Positions 52,564-61,820 of a stretch of DNA of 64,000 nucleotides are shown here, piece after piece. The stretch lies in contig NZ_JAJOZR010000015.1 in NCBI RefSeq assembly GCF_021168455.1, positions 59,204-123,203 of the forward strand, in the 5' to 3' direction. Numbering within the stretch: the first letter of the stretch is position 1; the number at the start of each line of letters is the position of its first letter. The DNA comes from Ferranicluibacter quercicola (GTDB taxonomy: Bacteria > Pseudomonadota > Alphaproteobacteria > Rhizobiales > Rhizobiaceae). The notes under the pieces were generated by a model. That model did not search any database. It saw only the letters and a list, made by a program, of their open reading frames with translations, and was not told where the DNA came from. Both the position numbers and the translations under genes were made by a program.

Positions 52564-53793
52564 ATGTTCAGGACCATTCTTGCCGCCGCCGTTCTCGCCT
52601 TGACGGCCACCACCGCGCCGTGCCGCGCGGCCGAGACCAATATGAAGAACCTGACCTTCGACCTTTCGTCGGTCACCCGCGATAATTTCTACGAGGTCGT
52701 CGTGCCCGCCGCCAAAGCCGAGGGAACGGTGACGATGTACAATTTCGCCGGCAGCTTCGGCGACACCTGGAAGGAGCTGATCCGCCGCTTCGAGGCGAAA
52801 TACGGCATCAAGGTCAGCTATTCCGACGTCAAGGGCGACCAGGCGAACCAGCAGCTCATCGCCGTGCAGGCCGCGGGCCAGGATTCGCCCGTCGACGTCT
52901 ATTTCGCCGGCGGCGGCGGCTATCCGCTGCTCTCCTCCAAGGGCGTCGTCGGCAAGATCGCGCTGACCAGGATCCTGCCCAATATGGAACACTACGATCC
53001 GGTGTTGAGCGAGACCATCTTCGGCAAGCCCCATGGCGGCAGCTTCCCGCTCGTCCACCTCAACCAGACGGCCATCGGTTACGACAGCGCGGTCGTGACG
53101 CCGGCGGAGGTGCCGAAGAGCTTTGCCGACCTGCTTGCCTGGGCGGAGAAGAACCCCAAGCGCCTCGGCGTCACCTCGCCCGCCAAGGGCGGCTCGGGCA
53201 GCGGGTTCCTCTATTCGCTGGCGCTCGACCTTCTGACGGGCGACTGCAAGGCACAGCTGACCGACACGAACCAGACGCGGGATGAGGCCGAGGAATGGGC
53301 CATGGGCTCGGAATGCCTCGATCCGGTCTGGGACTATTATCGCCGCCTGCTGGCGGTCGCCGAGCTGACCAACGGCAATGCCGATACGCTCAACCTGATC
53401 AACAATCGCCAACTTGCGATCGGCACCGTCTGGGAAGACCAGGTGATGACCTTCCTCGCCACCAAGCAGGTGCCGGAAACGATCCGCCTGACGCTGCTCG
53501 AAAAGGGCCAGGTCGGCTCGGGCGACGCGATGTTCGTGCCGGCCAATGCCAGCCATGTGGCCTCGGCCCTCCTTCTGATCGATATGGCCATGAGCAAGGA
53601 GTTCCAGCTCTGGAAGCTCGAGACCAAGGCCTCCCGCTCGCCGCGCACCGACGTGACCAGCGATCAGGTGCCGGCGGCGACGCAGGCCCACATGCTGCCC
53701 TCGAGCGTCTATCCGCGCCTCAGCGTCACCGCCTTCTGGGACATGGCGACGGCACTCTCCGAAGCGCTGGACGAGAAGGTTCTCAACGAGTAG
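52564..53793 (+). CDS. ABC transporter substrate-binding protein (iron/spermidine/phosphonate-type fold)
   Basis: A 409-residue periplasmic binding protein of the PotD/AfuA-like class, with a signal peptide of about 23 residues (MFRTILAAAVLALTATTAPCRA). The mature part has EGTVTMYNFAGSFGDTWKELIRRFEAKYGIKVSY and VDVYFAGGGGYPLL, typical of this group. GAGGAG precedes the ATG at 52564. Members of this class bind iron, polyamines or phosphorylated organics such as hexose phosphates; the two phosphate-releasing enzymes in the operon favour a phosphodiester ligand. Confidence 0.87.
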   Translation: MFRTILAAAVLALTATTAPCRAAETNMKNLTFDLSSVTRDNFYEVVVPAAKAEGTVTMYNFAGSFGDTWKELIRRFEAKYGIKVSYSDVKGDQANQQLIAVQAAGQDSPVDVYFAGGGGYPLLSSKGVVGKIALTRILPNMEHYDPVLSETIFGKPHGGSFPLVHLNQTAIGYDSAVVTPAEVPKSFADLLAWAEKNPKRLGVTSPAKGGSGSGFLYSLALDLLTGDCKAQLTDTNQTRDEAEEWAMGSECLDPVWDYYRRLLAVAELTNGNADTLNLINNRQLAIGTVWEDQVMTFLATKQVPETIRLTLLEKGQVGSGDAMFVPANASHVASALLLIDMAMSKEFQLWKLETKASRSPRTDVTSDQVPAATQAHMLPSSVYPRLSVTAFWDMATALSEALDEKVLNE

Positions 53794-53820
53794 CCGGCTT
53801 TCCCGGCCCCTTGCGCGGTG

Positions 53821-53841
53821 GCCCCCGCGACCGCCGGGGGC
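53821..53841 (+). other. Intercistronic hairpin after the binding-protein gene
   Basis: A GC-rich 7-bp stem (GCCCCCG with CGGGGGC) and 7-base loop in the 94-bp gap between the binding-protein and ATPase genes. There is no T-run. It probably raises the stability of the upstream mRNA. Confidence 0.5.
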
Positions 53842-53887
53842 AGGTCCAGAGCCTAAAACGTCTCCTCCGACCCATCGGGAAACAGCC

Positions 53888-54985
53888 ATGACCATGCTTG
53901 AGATCACCGATATTACCAAGGATTACGGCGCCAGCCGCGCGCTGCATCCGGTCTCGCTCTCCGTCGCAAAGGGCGAGTTCGTGACCATCCTCGGCCCGTC
54001 CGGCTGCGGCAAATCCTCGCTCCTGCGGATCGTCATGGGCATCAGCCAGCAGAGCGGCGGCGAGATCCGTCTGGCCGGCCAGCGCATCGACATGCTGCCG
54101 CCCGAACGGCGCGACATCGCCATGGTGTTCCAGTCCTACGCCCTGTTTCCGCACATGACGGTGGAGCAGAACCTGCGCTTCGGCCTGCGCATGAAGAAGG
54201 TGGCGAAGGCCGAGCAGCAGCGGCGGATCGCCCATGCGCTCGAGATCTGCACCCTTGCCGGCCTGACGGGCCGCATGCCGCGCCAGCTGTCCGGCGGGCA
54301 GCAGCAGCGCGTGGCGCTTGCCCGCGCCATCGTCATGCAGCCGAACCTGCTGCTCTTCGACGAGCCGCTCTCCAACCTCGATGCGAAGCTGCGCGACACG
54401 CTGCGCCACGAACTCGTCGCGCTGCACCGGCGCATCGGCGCGACCAGCCTTTATGTCACCCACGACCAAGCCGAGGCGATGGCTATGTCGGACCGGATCG
54501 TGGTGATGAATGCCGGTCGCGTGGTCGAGATCGGCACGCCGCTGGAGCTCTACCGCGCGCCGAAACAGGCCTTCACGGCCGGCTTCCTCGGCCAGACCAA
54601 TCTTCTCGCCATCACCGCCTCGGGCCGGACGGGGCAGCTGCCCTGGGGCCAGCCGGTCGATCTCGCCACGGAAACCTCAGGGCCGGCCCAGGTGTCCGTG
54701 CGGCCGGAGAGCATCGGCATCCGTGCCTGCGATCAGGCCTCGGGCGCGCCGGCGACGGTGGCCGGCGTCTCCTTCATGGGCGCAAGCGCGCTCTACACGG
54801 TCGCCGTCGGCGATACGGTCCTGAAGGTCAGTCAGGCCGGCGGCGATGCGCTGATCGAGCCCGGCCGCACCGTGGCGCTGACCTTCCCCGAACGCCTTCC
54901 CGTTCTGGAGGATCGGGGGCGCGAGGACCGGGAGATCGAGGATCAGGGGCGCAAGGATCGCCTGCGCACCCCGGAGGTCGCGTGA
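53888..54985 (+). CDS. ABC transporter ATP-binding protein (PotA/FbpC type)
   Basis: A 365-residue ATPase with Walker A GPSGCGKSS at residues 36-44, LSGGQQQRVALARA signature, LLFDEPLSNLDAK Walker B and a TOBE domain. The last 25 residues are a highly charged tail built from two imperfect copies of EDRGRED/EDQGRKD; the DNA there repeats a GAGGATC-GGGGCGC block, so this tail probably arose by a short duplication. It starts a tightly overlapping run of five genes to 58401. Confidence 0.92.
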   Translation: MTMLEITDITKDYGASRALHPVSLSVAKGEFVTILGPSGCGKSSLLRIVMGISQQSGGEIRLAGQRIDMLPPERRDIAMVFQSYALFPHMTVEQNLRFGLRMKKVAKAEQQRRIAHALEICTLAGLTGRMPRQLSGGQQQRVALARAIVMQPNLLLFDEPLSNLDAKLRDTLRHELVALHRRIGATSLYVTHDQAEAMAMSDRIVVMNAGRVVEIGTPLELYRAPKQAFTAGFLGQTNLLAITASGRTGQLPWGQPVDLATETSGPAQVSVRPESIGIRACDQASGAPATVAGVSFMGASALYTVAVGDTVLKVSQAGGDALIEPGRTVALTFPERLPVLEDRGREDREIEDQGRKDRLRTPEVA

Positions 54986-55842
54986 TGCCCGCACGTCTGC
55001 GCGACCGTCGCCTGCTCCTGCCGCTGCTTCTCGCGCCGGGCGTCGGCTATCTCCTCCTGTTCTTCGGCGGCCCGCTCGCCTCCGCCCTCATCGGCAGCCT
55101 GCGTGCGGAGGATGGCAGCTTCACGCTCGCCTGGTACGCCCGCATCGTCACGCGTCCCTCCATGCTGCGCGGGCTCGGCACCTCCATCTATTACGGCGTC
55201 GCGCCGGTGGTCGTGTCGCTGCTGGTGTCCGTGCCGCTGTCGCTCGCCATCCGCCGGCACTTCGTCGGGCGCAAGCTCTTCAGCGGCCTCTATAAATTGC
55301 CGCTCGCGGTGCCCGGCATCATCGTCGGCCTGATGATCATCGTCCTCTTCGAGCGCGGCGGCTTCATCGACCGGGCGGTGGCGCCGCTCGGCTTCGCCCT
55401 GCCGAAGCTCGTGCGCGACGACTGGGGCGTCGGCGTCATTCTCGCCAGCGTCTGGAAGCAGATCCCCTTCATGACGCTGATCATCACCAGCGCCTTTGCC
55501 GCCATCCCCGAGGATATCCGCTTTGCCGGCCGCACGCTCGGGGCGTCGCGCCTTGCCACCTTCTTCCTCGTGGAAGTGCCGCTCGCCATGCCCGGCATCA
55601 CGGCGGCCGTGCTCCTCACCTTCATCGGCTCCATGGGCTCCTATGCCATTCCCGACATCGTCGGACCGCCGACCGCGCGACCGCTCTCGGTGCTGATGGT
55701 CAACGAATTCAACCAGGGCCGGTTTCCCCAGGTCTTCGCCATGGGCATGGTGCTGAGCGCCTTCGCCGTGGCCGTCCTCGTCGCCTATTACGCCCTCACA
55801 TCGCGCATCGGCGATGCGCATGGACGCGGAGATGCCACATGA
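54982..55842 (+). CDS. ABC transporter permease (PotB type)
   Basis: A 286-residue permease with six helices and an EAA-like loop (EDIRFAGRTLGASRLATFFLVEVPLAMPG). It may start at GTG 54982 or at the next codon, ATG 54985, both overlapping the ATPase stop. The SIGDA..HGRGDAT tail overlaps the next gene. Confidence 0.91.
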   Translation: MMPARLRDRRLLLPLLLAPGVGYLLLFFGGPLASALIGSLRAEDGSFTLAWYARIVTRPSMLRGLGTSIYYGVAPVVVSLLVSVPLSLAIRRHFVGRKLFSGLYKLPLAVPGIIVGLMIIVLFERGGFIDRAVAPLGFALPKLVRDDWGVGVILASVWKQIPFMTLIITSAFAAIPEDIRFAGRTLGASRLATFFLVEVPLAMPGITAAVLLTFIGSMGSYAIPDIVGPPTARPLSVLMVNEFNQGRFPQVFAMGMVLSAFAVAVLVAYYALTSRIGDAHGRGDAT

Positions 55843-56705
55843 CCGCCCTTGCCGAAACCACCCCCTCCCACGCCGCCCGCCGCCGCACGTTCACGCGGGA
55901 GGATCGCCTTCCCGTCGCGGTCGGCCTCTATGCCTTCCTGTTCCTGGCGATCGCCCTGCCGCTCGGGCTCATGTTCCTCTGGAGCATCGCCGACGGCTGG
56001 CCGCCGCCGCATGTGCTGCCGCAGAGCTACACGACCGAGCGCTGGGCCGGCGTGCTCGGCGATGACGGCCTGTTGCGCGCCGCCGTCAACAGCATCGTCA
56101 TCGCGATCGTCGTCACCGTCGCCACGGCGCTCATCGCGCTGCCGACGGCCTGGGCCATGGCGCGGTTTCCCTTCCGGCTGAAGCGGGCGGTGGAGATCTT
56201 CATCCTCGCGCCGATCATCATTCCCGGCATCGTCGTCGCCGTCGGCATCGGCCAGGTGTTTTTGGCGCTCGGGCTGGCCTATTCGGTCGCCGGCGTCATC
56301 CTCGTCCAGATCGTCGGCACCCTGCCGCTGATGATCCGGCTGATGACGGCGGCGCTGGAGACCATTCCCGACGATCTCCTCCACGCCGCCCGATCGCTCG
56401 GCGCCGGCACGGCCGATATCGTCCGGCATATCGTGCTGCCGCTCGCCGTTCCCGGGCTCCTGGCCGGCGGGCTCATGTCCTTCGTCGGCAGCTTCGAGGA
56501 GTTCGACAAGTCGTTCATCGTCGGGGCTCCCGTCGTCGAGACGCTGCCGATCAAGCTCTATATGTATCTCGACCCTTATTCGATGCAGCTCCCGCTCGCC
56601 TCCATCGTCTCCTTCCTCCTGCTCCTGCCTGCCCTCGTCGTCTTCGTCATCGCCGGCCGTGTGCTGCGCGACGACCTGATGGCCGCCGGCATGGGCAAGA
56701 TCTGA
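55839..56705 (+). CDS. ABC transporter permease (PotC type)
   Basis: A 288-residue second permease with six helices and the EAA loop (DDLLHAARSLGAGTADIVRHIVLPLAVPG), overlapping the preceding gene by 4 bp and the following one by one base (TGATG). With the PotB-like protein it forms the channel. Confidence 0.91.
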   Translation: MTALAETTPSHAARRRTFTREDRLPVAVGLYAFLFLAIALPLGLMFLWSIADGWPPPHVLPQSYTTERWAGVLGDDGLLRAAVNSIVIAIVVTVATALIALPTAWAMARFPFRLKRAVEIFILAPIIIPGIVVAVGIGQVFLALGLAYSVAGVILVQIVGTLPLMIRLMTAALETIPDDLLHAARSLGAGTADIVRHIVLPLAVPGLLAGGLMSFVGSFEEFDKSFIVGAPVVETLPIKLYMYLDPYSMQLPLASIVSFLLLLPALVVFVIAGRVLRDDLMAAGMGKI

Positions 56706-57628
56706 TGCCCGCACCTCCTGAAACCAGCCGAAAGCAAGACCCCATGCCCCTCTCCGAAAACCGCCGCCCCGCCCTCCCGTCGTTTTCGCCCGACGTCCTC
56801 GCCATGGCCTCGCGCGACAATCCCGCCATCCTCACCATCGCCCATCGCGGCTTCTGGAAGGCCACGGCGGAAAATTCGATCGCCTCCATCGAGGCAGCCA
56901 TCGCGGCAGGCGTCGACATGGTCGAGATCGACACGCAGTCGACCGCCGACGGGCACCTTGTCGTCATTCACGACACGACGCTCGACCGCACGACGACCGG
57001 CACCGGCGTCATCGCCGATCTTCCCTTCGACGTCGTCCGGCGGGCGCGGTTGAAGGCGGGCGCCGGCGGCGCGGACGCGGAAGCGACGCTGGAGCCTGTG
57101 CCGACGCTGGAAGACATCCTCGAGGCTGCCCGCGGCCGCATCGCCGTCAACATCGACACCAAGTTCGAACACGACCTGCCGGCCGTCATGGAAACCGTGC
57201 TCAGGCTCGGCATCGCGTCCCAGGTTCTCGTCAAGACCGATATCGACATCGACGCCACGAGCTTTCCGCTTCTGGAGGCCGACTGGTTCGGCCGCATTCC
57301 GCATATGCCGATGTTCCGCGTGCGCAAGGACCGCTTTGCCGAGGACCTGCGCCGCATCGCCCCTCTCCGTGCACCGATGATCGAGGTGAAGTTCGACGCT
57401 CTCGAGGACGTCGCCGCCGCGCGCGACGAACTCGTGCGGCAGAACATCCGCGTCTGGATCAACACGCTGGATGTCTCCCATTGCCTCGACTACAACGACA
57501 GTTGGGCGCTGATCGATCCGCAGGCGGTCTGGACCCGGCTGCGGGAGGCCGGCGTCGGCGCCATCCAGACCGACGAGATCGAGGCGTTCCGCGCCTGGAC
57601 CCTGCGCAACGACGGAGATGCGGCATGA
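56705..57628 (+). CDS. Glycerophosphodiester phosphodiesterase (GDPD family)
   Basis: A 307-residue TIM-barrel phosphodiesterase that hydrolyses deacylated phospholipid head groups. Catalytic and metal residues are clear: AHRGFWKATAENS (His and Arg, near residue 46), VEIDTQSTADGHLVVIHDTTLDRTT (Glu, Asp, His, near residues 72-97) and NIDTKFEH (near 150). No signal peptide is seen, so it acts on imported substrate. An alternative start lies 13 codons downstream. It overlaps the permease and the phosphatase-family gene that follows, so uptake, diester cleavage and dephosphorylation are encoded together. Confidence 0.9.
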   Translation: MPAPPETSRKQDPMPLSENRRPALPSFSPDVLAMASRDNPAILTIAHRGFWKATAENSIASIEAAIAAGVDMVEIDTQSTADGHLVVIHDTTLDRTTTGTGVIADLPFDVVRRARLKAGAGGADAEATLEPVPTLEDILEAARGRIAVNIDTKFEHDLPAVMETVLRLGIASQVLVKTDIDIDATSFPLLEADWFGRIPHMPMFRVRKDRFAEDLRRIAPLRAPMIEVKFDALEDVAAARDELVRQNIRVWINTLDVSHCLDYNDSWALIDPQAVWTRLREAGVGAIQTDEIEAFRAWTLRNDGDAA

Positions 57629-58401
57629 CGCACACGCAAGACCGCCAGGGCAAGGCAACGGGTATCGTTGAGGAGGCCATGCACCAGGCCCTCGCCTTCT
57701 TTGCCGCACGCGACGCGATCGCCACGCGGGAGAAGGGCTTTCAGGACTTCGTCTCGGAGGCCGATACCAGCATCGAGGCCCTGATCCGGGAGCGGCTCGA
57801 TACGGCCTTTCCGGGCGAGACGATCGTCGGTGAGGAACTGGGCGGCGTCGGCGGCGAGGCCTACTGGATCATCGATCCGATCGACGGCACCGCGAACTTC
57901 CTGCGCGGCTCGCCGCTCTGGGGCATTTCGCTCGGCCACGTCACCGATGGGCGGCCGGATCTCGGCGTGGTCGCCCTCCCCGTCTTCGGCGAGATCTATG
58001 CCGCGGCCGACGGCACCGGCCTTAAACGCAACGGCATGGCGCTTTCCCGCCATGCGCCGCTCGGCGATGTCCGCGTCGTCTCGCTGGGCGACAGCGCGCA
58101 TGACGACATCGCCGAGATCGGCGCGCTGCACACCGGTCTCCGGCAGGCCGGCTGGGTGGTCGAGGCGCTGCACAGCACCTCGGTCTCGCTGGTCTTTGCC
58201 GCCCGCGGCATCTTCGACGGGCACCTGCAGAAGATCACCACCATGTGGGACATCGCCGGCGGCGCGGTCCTTGCCCGTGAAGCCGGCCTTCATGTGCGCA
58301 TCGGCACCCGTGCGGACAGCGACATCCCCTGGATCGCCGCCGGCACCGGCCCCCTGTTGGACGCCACGGCGGCTCTCTGGCCGGAGATGAGGGAAGGCTG
58401 A
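57625..58401 (+). CDS. Inositol monophosphatase family phosphatase
   Basis: A 258-residue magnesium-dependent phosphatase. The family motifs are present: VGEELGG (metal Glu, near residue 71), WIIDPIDGTANFLRG (near 81-95) and WDIAGGAVLAREAG (near 206-219). The typical substrates are inositol 1-phosphate, histidinol phosphate or related sugar phosphates. Following a GDPD gene in an uptake operon, inositol phosphate produced from glycerophosphoinositol is the most economical idea, but this is inference. The start overlaps the GDPD stop by 4 bp. Confidence 0.88.
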   Translation: MTHTQDRQGKATGIVEEAMHQALAFFAARDAIATREKGFQDFVSEADTSIEALIRERLDTAFPGETIVGEELGGVGGEAYWIIDPIDGTANFLRGSPLWGISLGHVTDGRPDLGVVALPVFGEIYAAADGTGLKRNGMALSRHAPLGDVRVVSLGDSAHDDIAEIGALHTGLRQAGWVVEALHSTSVSLVFAARGIFDGHLQKITTMWDIAGGAVLAREAGLHVRIGTRADSDIPWIAAGTGPLLDATAALWPEMREG

Positions 58402-58991
58402 CATGCGGAAGCCAAGGTGACAGGTGCACGGCGACGGCCGTGCGAGGGGAGGACCAGCCCCATCGTGCTGCCGCACTGTCGGGCGAGAAGATGCCGCCAG
58501 AAAGGAGTGCGCTTCCAACTAACCTGATGCACCAACGTCGGAGAAGACGCTGAATGGAGTGTCGCCGGATGAACCTGCGTCCGGCGAAAATGATTGAAAT
58601 CATACGCTTGCGTATTTTCGTTTATTCAACATTAACCGTCCCTGTGCAAACCTCCACCATAGAGATTGGCCCGGTCGCGTGCCGGACCCTGATCCGAATG
58701 ATACGGATCTCTGCGGTCGACCAATCATTTTTCATCAACGAAGCAAACGTCACGTTTCCTCCCCACTGCGGGCGATGCGTGTGTTCGATCGGCACTGCCT
58801 AGCCGCTTGATGCGCAAGCATCCTGCGTTTCGGGAGAACTGACGGACTTTAGAGACGAGTCGATGGCGGATCAGGCACTACCAAAAACGGCTTCTTCGGC
58901 CCGCAGCTGCAGACGACAGGTCGCACGCCGCCGGACGAGCCTGCAGCTTTTCAGAAATGGTGTCTCAGGCGCTTGGAACGGGCAGATCGAG
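58402..58991. other. Long gap with no recognisable gene
   Basis: About 590 bases between the phosphatase gene and the cheW relic. Short open frames on both strands show no family features, biased codon use or convincing ribosome sites. The part around 58590-58640 is AT-rich. I see no terminator-like hairpin. It may be eroded coding sequence. Confidence 0.4.
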
Positions 58992-59390
58992 ATGCCTGTC
59001 GTGACCCTCGATCTCGATGGCGAAACCTTCACGATCGAGGCATTGGCAAATCAGCAAATCATCGACCTGATGCCGGAAACGCGCGTCCCTGGCGCTAAGG
59101 CCTTTCCCAGCGCGATTATCAACCCCCGCGGCAGGGTCCTCCCGTGGCCCGACATTCGGCTTGCCTTCGGCATGAGGGGCAGCGGAGCAGCCATCGACCG
59201 CTGCATCACCGTCGCCCAGGTGAGCACGGAGGGCACGCACGGCCTCGTCGGCATCCGCACGATGCGGTCTACGAACAGTCCACCTGTCTCAACTCAGCCA
59301 ACCCATTGCCTCCGAGCATCGTCATGCGTTGGCGCTCTGGCCGTATCAACCGTCGCGACAGACGAGATGACGCACCTCGTACACTCCTGA
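58992..59390 (+). pseudogene. Frameshifted cheW relic
   Basis: The first part reads as a CheW adaptor (VVTLDLDGETFTIEALANQQIIDLMPETRVPGAKAF, then INPRGRVLPWPDIRLAFGM, up to HGLVGIR at about 59262). The continuation that should follow is found in another frame (DAVYEQSTCLNSANPLPPSIVMRW, from about 59259), so a frameshift has split the gene. It precedes a chemoreceptor gene that is followed by an intact cheW. A short in-frame upstream extension to 58863 does not look like CheW. Confidence 0.7.
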
Positions 59391-59466
59391 ACCACCACGC
59401 CATTTTTCTCGGCAGCGTACCCCTCAGAGCTGTCAGTTTAAATACCTTTGAAAAAGGACGTCCATT

Positions 59467-61188
59467 ATGCGTTTTACGATTAAATCGAAACTCGTCGTTG
59501 CCTTCACCCTTCTCGTCATTCTCATGGGCGTGTGCATTGGCCTTGGCGTTCGTGGGCTCCAGCAAGTCGCGACCATGCAGGACGCTTTGATCCAGGGTCC
59601 TATTCGGCAGGACGATATCGCTAACGATGTGGCGGCGGCGTTCGACGGATTGGGTTTGGCGGAAGGCGATTTGTTGCTGGCATCCAACCCCGAGCGAACC
59701 AAGATCGCAATCCAGAACATGGCTGACGAGCGGAAGACGTTCACAGACGCTCTTGAGCTCGGCCACAGTACCAGCCCCCCGGAGTTTAAGGCAAAGTGGG
59801 ATGAGATCGCGCGGTTCTGGGATGACTATAAGGTCATCAATGATCACTTGCGGGATTTGGTGTTGTCGGGACAGCGCGATGCCGCTCTGGAGATCAACCA
59901 GACGCAGGGAACTGTCGCAAGCGATAAGATGGATGGATTGACATCCGACCTATCGGCTTTGACCGAGACAGGCATCCGCGATTCCGACGCTGCGGCCGAT
60001 GAAGCTTACAACAGCACTTTTGCTTTGCTGATGACTGTGGCTGCCTTGGCGCTTGTGCTCTCGGTTGCGGCGGCTCTGTGGATCGCCGTTTCCATTGGCA
60101 GAGGACTCACTCGCGCAAACAGTGCTATCCGTGAAGTCGCCGACGGCGATCTGACGAAGTTCGCAACGATTACCAGCCGCGACGAAATCGGCGAAATGCT
60201 CGGCAATGTGAACGTCATGATCGAGCGCCTTCGCGGCGTTGTTGGCGATGCGCTGTCGGCCTCCGACAACGTGTCCTCGGGCAGCCAGGAACTGTCCTCG
60301 AGCTCCGAACAGCTGAGCCAGGGCGCGACCGAGCAGGCCTCGTCGGCCGAGGAGGCCTCCGCCTCGATGGAGGAGATGGCGGCCAACATCAAGCAGAACG
60401 CCGACAATGCCGCCCAGACCGAGAAGATCGCCCGGCAGTCGTCCAAGGATGCCGAGGCGAGCGGTGCCGCCGTCGCCCGTGCCGTCGTCGCCATGCGCAC
60501 GATCGCCGAGAAGATCTCCATCGTCCAGGAAATCGCCCGCCAGACCGATCTGCTGGCGCTGAACGCCGCCGTGGAAGCGGCCCGTGCCGGCGAACACGGC
60601 AAGGGCTTCGCCGTCGTCGCCTCCGAAGTGCGAAAGCTCGCCGAACGCAGCCAGGCGGCCGCCGCCGAGATCAGCGGCCTCTCGGGCGAGACCGTGCAGG
60701 TGGCGACCGAAGCCGGCGACATGCTCGGACGCCTCGTGCCCGACATCCGCAAGACGGCCGAACTGATCGCCGAGATCTCCGCTGCCTGCCGCGAGCAGGA
60801 CATCGGCGCCTCGCAGATCAACGAGGCGATCCAGCAGCTCGACAAGGTGACGCAGCAGAATGCCGGCGCCTCCGAGCAGATGTCGGCGACGTCCGAAGAG
60901 CTGGCCGCCCAGGCCGAGGAGCTCCAGGCCTCCATCGCCTTCTTCCGGGTGGACAATCTCGGCCACAAGCCGGCCCCGGCCCCGGCCGCCGCCGCGCCGC
61001 AGCGGGCCGCGCATCCCGCGGCGCATCACACGGCAACCGCCCGCCCGGCGTCCGCCCCGCGCAAACCGGCCGCTCCGGCCCCCCGCCAGAGCGTCTCGGC
61101 CCAGCAGGCCCGCGTGAAGGGCTTTGCGCTGGATCTGTCGATGGGCGGCCCCGATGCCGACGACGCCGACTTCAAGCAGAGCGCCTGA
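59467..61188 (+). CDS. Methyl-accepting chemotaxis protein
   Basis: A 573-residue chemoreceptor. Membrane helix 1 is at residues about 9-30, a periplasmic four-helix-bundle-type sensor is at 31-185, helix 2 is at about 186-208, HAMP is at about 209-262, and the signalling coiled coil has the conserved tip QEIARQTDLLALNAAVEAARAGEHGKGFAVVASEVRKL around residues 355-392. The Pro/Ala-rich tail after residue 500 has no NWETF-type pentapeptide at its end. The first 760 bp use visibly lower-GC codons than the rest, suggesting that the sensor half was swapped in. The cheW that follows is in the same operon. Confidence 0.93.
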   Translation: MRFTIKSKLVVAFTLLVILMGVCIGLGVRGLQQVATMQDALIQGPIRQDDIANDVAAAFDGLGLAEGDLLLASNPERTKIAIQNMADERKTFTDALELGHSTSPPEFKAKWDEIARFWDDYKVINDHLRDLVLSGQRDAALEINQTQGTVASDKMDGLTSDLSALTETGIRDSDAAADEAYNSTFALLMTVAALALVLSVAAALWIAVSIGRGLTRANSAIREVADGDLTKFATITSRDEIGEMLGNVNVMIERLRGVVGDALSASDNVSSGSQELSSSSEQLSQGATEQASSAEEASASMEEMAANIKQNADNAAQTEKIARQSSKDAEASGAAVARAVVAMRTIAEKISIVQEIARQTDLLALNAAVEAARAGEHGKGFAVVASEVRKLAERSQAAAAEISGLSGETVQVATEAGDMLGRLVPDIRKTAELIAEISAACREQDIGASQINEAIQQLDKVTQQNAGASEQMSATSEELAAQAEELQASIAFFRVDNLGHKPAPAPAAAAPQRAAHPAAHHTATARPASAPRKPAAPAPRQSVSAQQARVKGFALDLSMGGPDADDADFKQSA

Positions 61189-61189
61189 G

Positions 61190-61684
61190 ATGGAGCATAT
61201 GCCGGCGGAGTCCCAGTTCGTCACCTTCAGCCTCGGGGAAGAGCTGTTTGCCGTCCCCGTCACCGTGGTCCGGGAGATCCTGGACCACGAGGACCCGTTC
61301 AAGATCCCGCACGGGCCCGACTATCTGATGGGCCTGCGCGACGTGCGCGGCCAGGGCGTGCCGATCATCGACCTGCGCCTGCGGCTGGGCATGACGCCCA
61401 CCGTGCGCACGCCGCACACCCGCATTCTGGTGCTCGACATCCCCCTGGGCGAGAAGGATCTCGCGCTCGGGCTGGTGGCCGACAAGGTGTTCGAGGTGAC
61501 GCCGTTCCGGCGCGACAGCATCGAACAGGCGCCCGACATCGGCGTGCGCTGGCGCTCGGACTATATCCGCGGCGTGGTGCGCCGCGACACCGGCTTCGTC
61601 GTCATCATCGACCTCGCCCGGTTGTTTTCCGACGGCGGGCCGGCGCTGGCCGCCAGTGCTCTGCCGCAGCGGAGCGTCGCATAA
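61190..61684 (+). CDS. cheW: Chemotaxis adaptor protein CheW
   Basis: A 164-residue CheW, which links chemoreceptors to the CheA kinase. The double-barrel fold is evident from FVTFSLGEELFAVPVTVVREIL, LRDVRGQGVPIIDLRLRLGM, LGLVADKVFEVTPF and RGVVRRDTGFVVIIDLARLF. It begins two bases after the chemoreceptor stop; a second in-frame ATG three codons on has a closer GGAG. It is presumably dedicated to that receptor. Confidence 0.93.
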   Translation: MEHMPAESQFVTFSLGEELFAVPVTVVREILDHEDPFKIPHGPDYLMGLRDVRGQGVPIIDLRLRLGMTPTVRTPHTRILVLDIPLGEKDLALGLVADKVFEVTPFRRDSIEQAPDIGVRWRSDYIRGVVRRDTGFVVIIDLARLFSDGGPALAASALPQRSVA

Positions 61685-61820
61685 AGGCGACCCAGGCCAC
61701 ATTAGGAACCCAAGACGCGGAGGGAGATTGGAACTCAAGTCGGAAACCTAAAATTGCTCTCGACTCTCGAAGGATAAGTTCGCTAGTTAACGACCCGTTG
61801 CTTGTCTTCAGGATCCCAGT

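Noticed and set aside
58554..58802. Plus-strand ORF of 82 codons in the gap after the phosphatase gene
   Set aside because: No ribosome site, no family match and irregular codon use; treated as non-coding.
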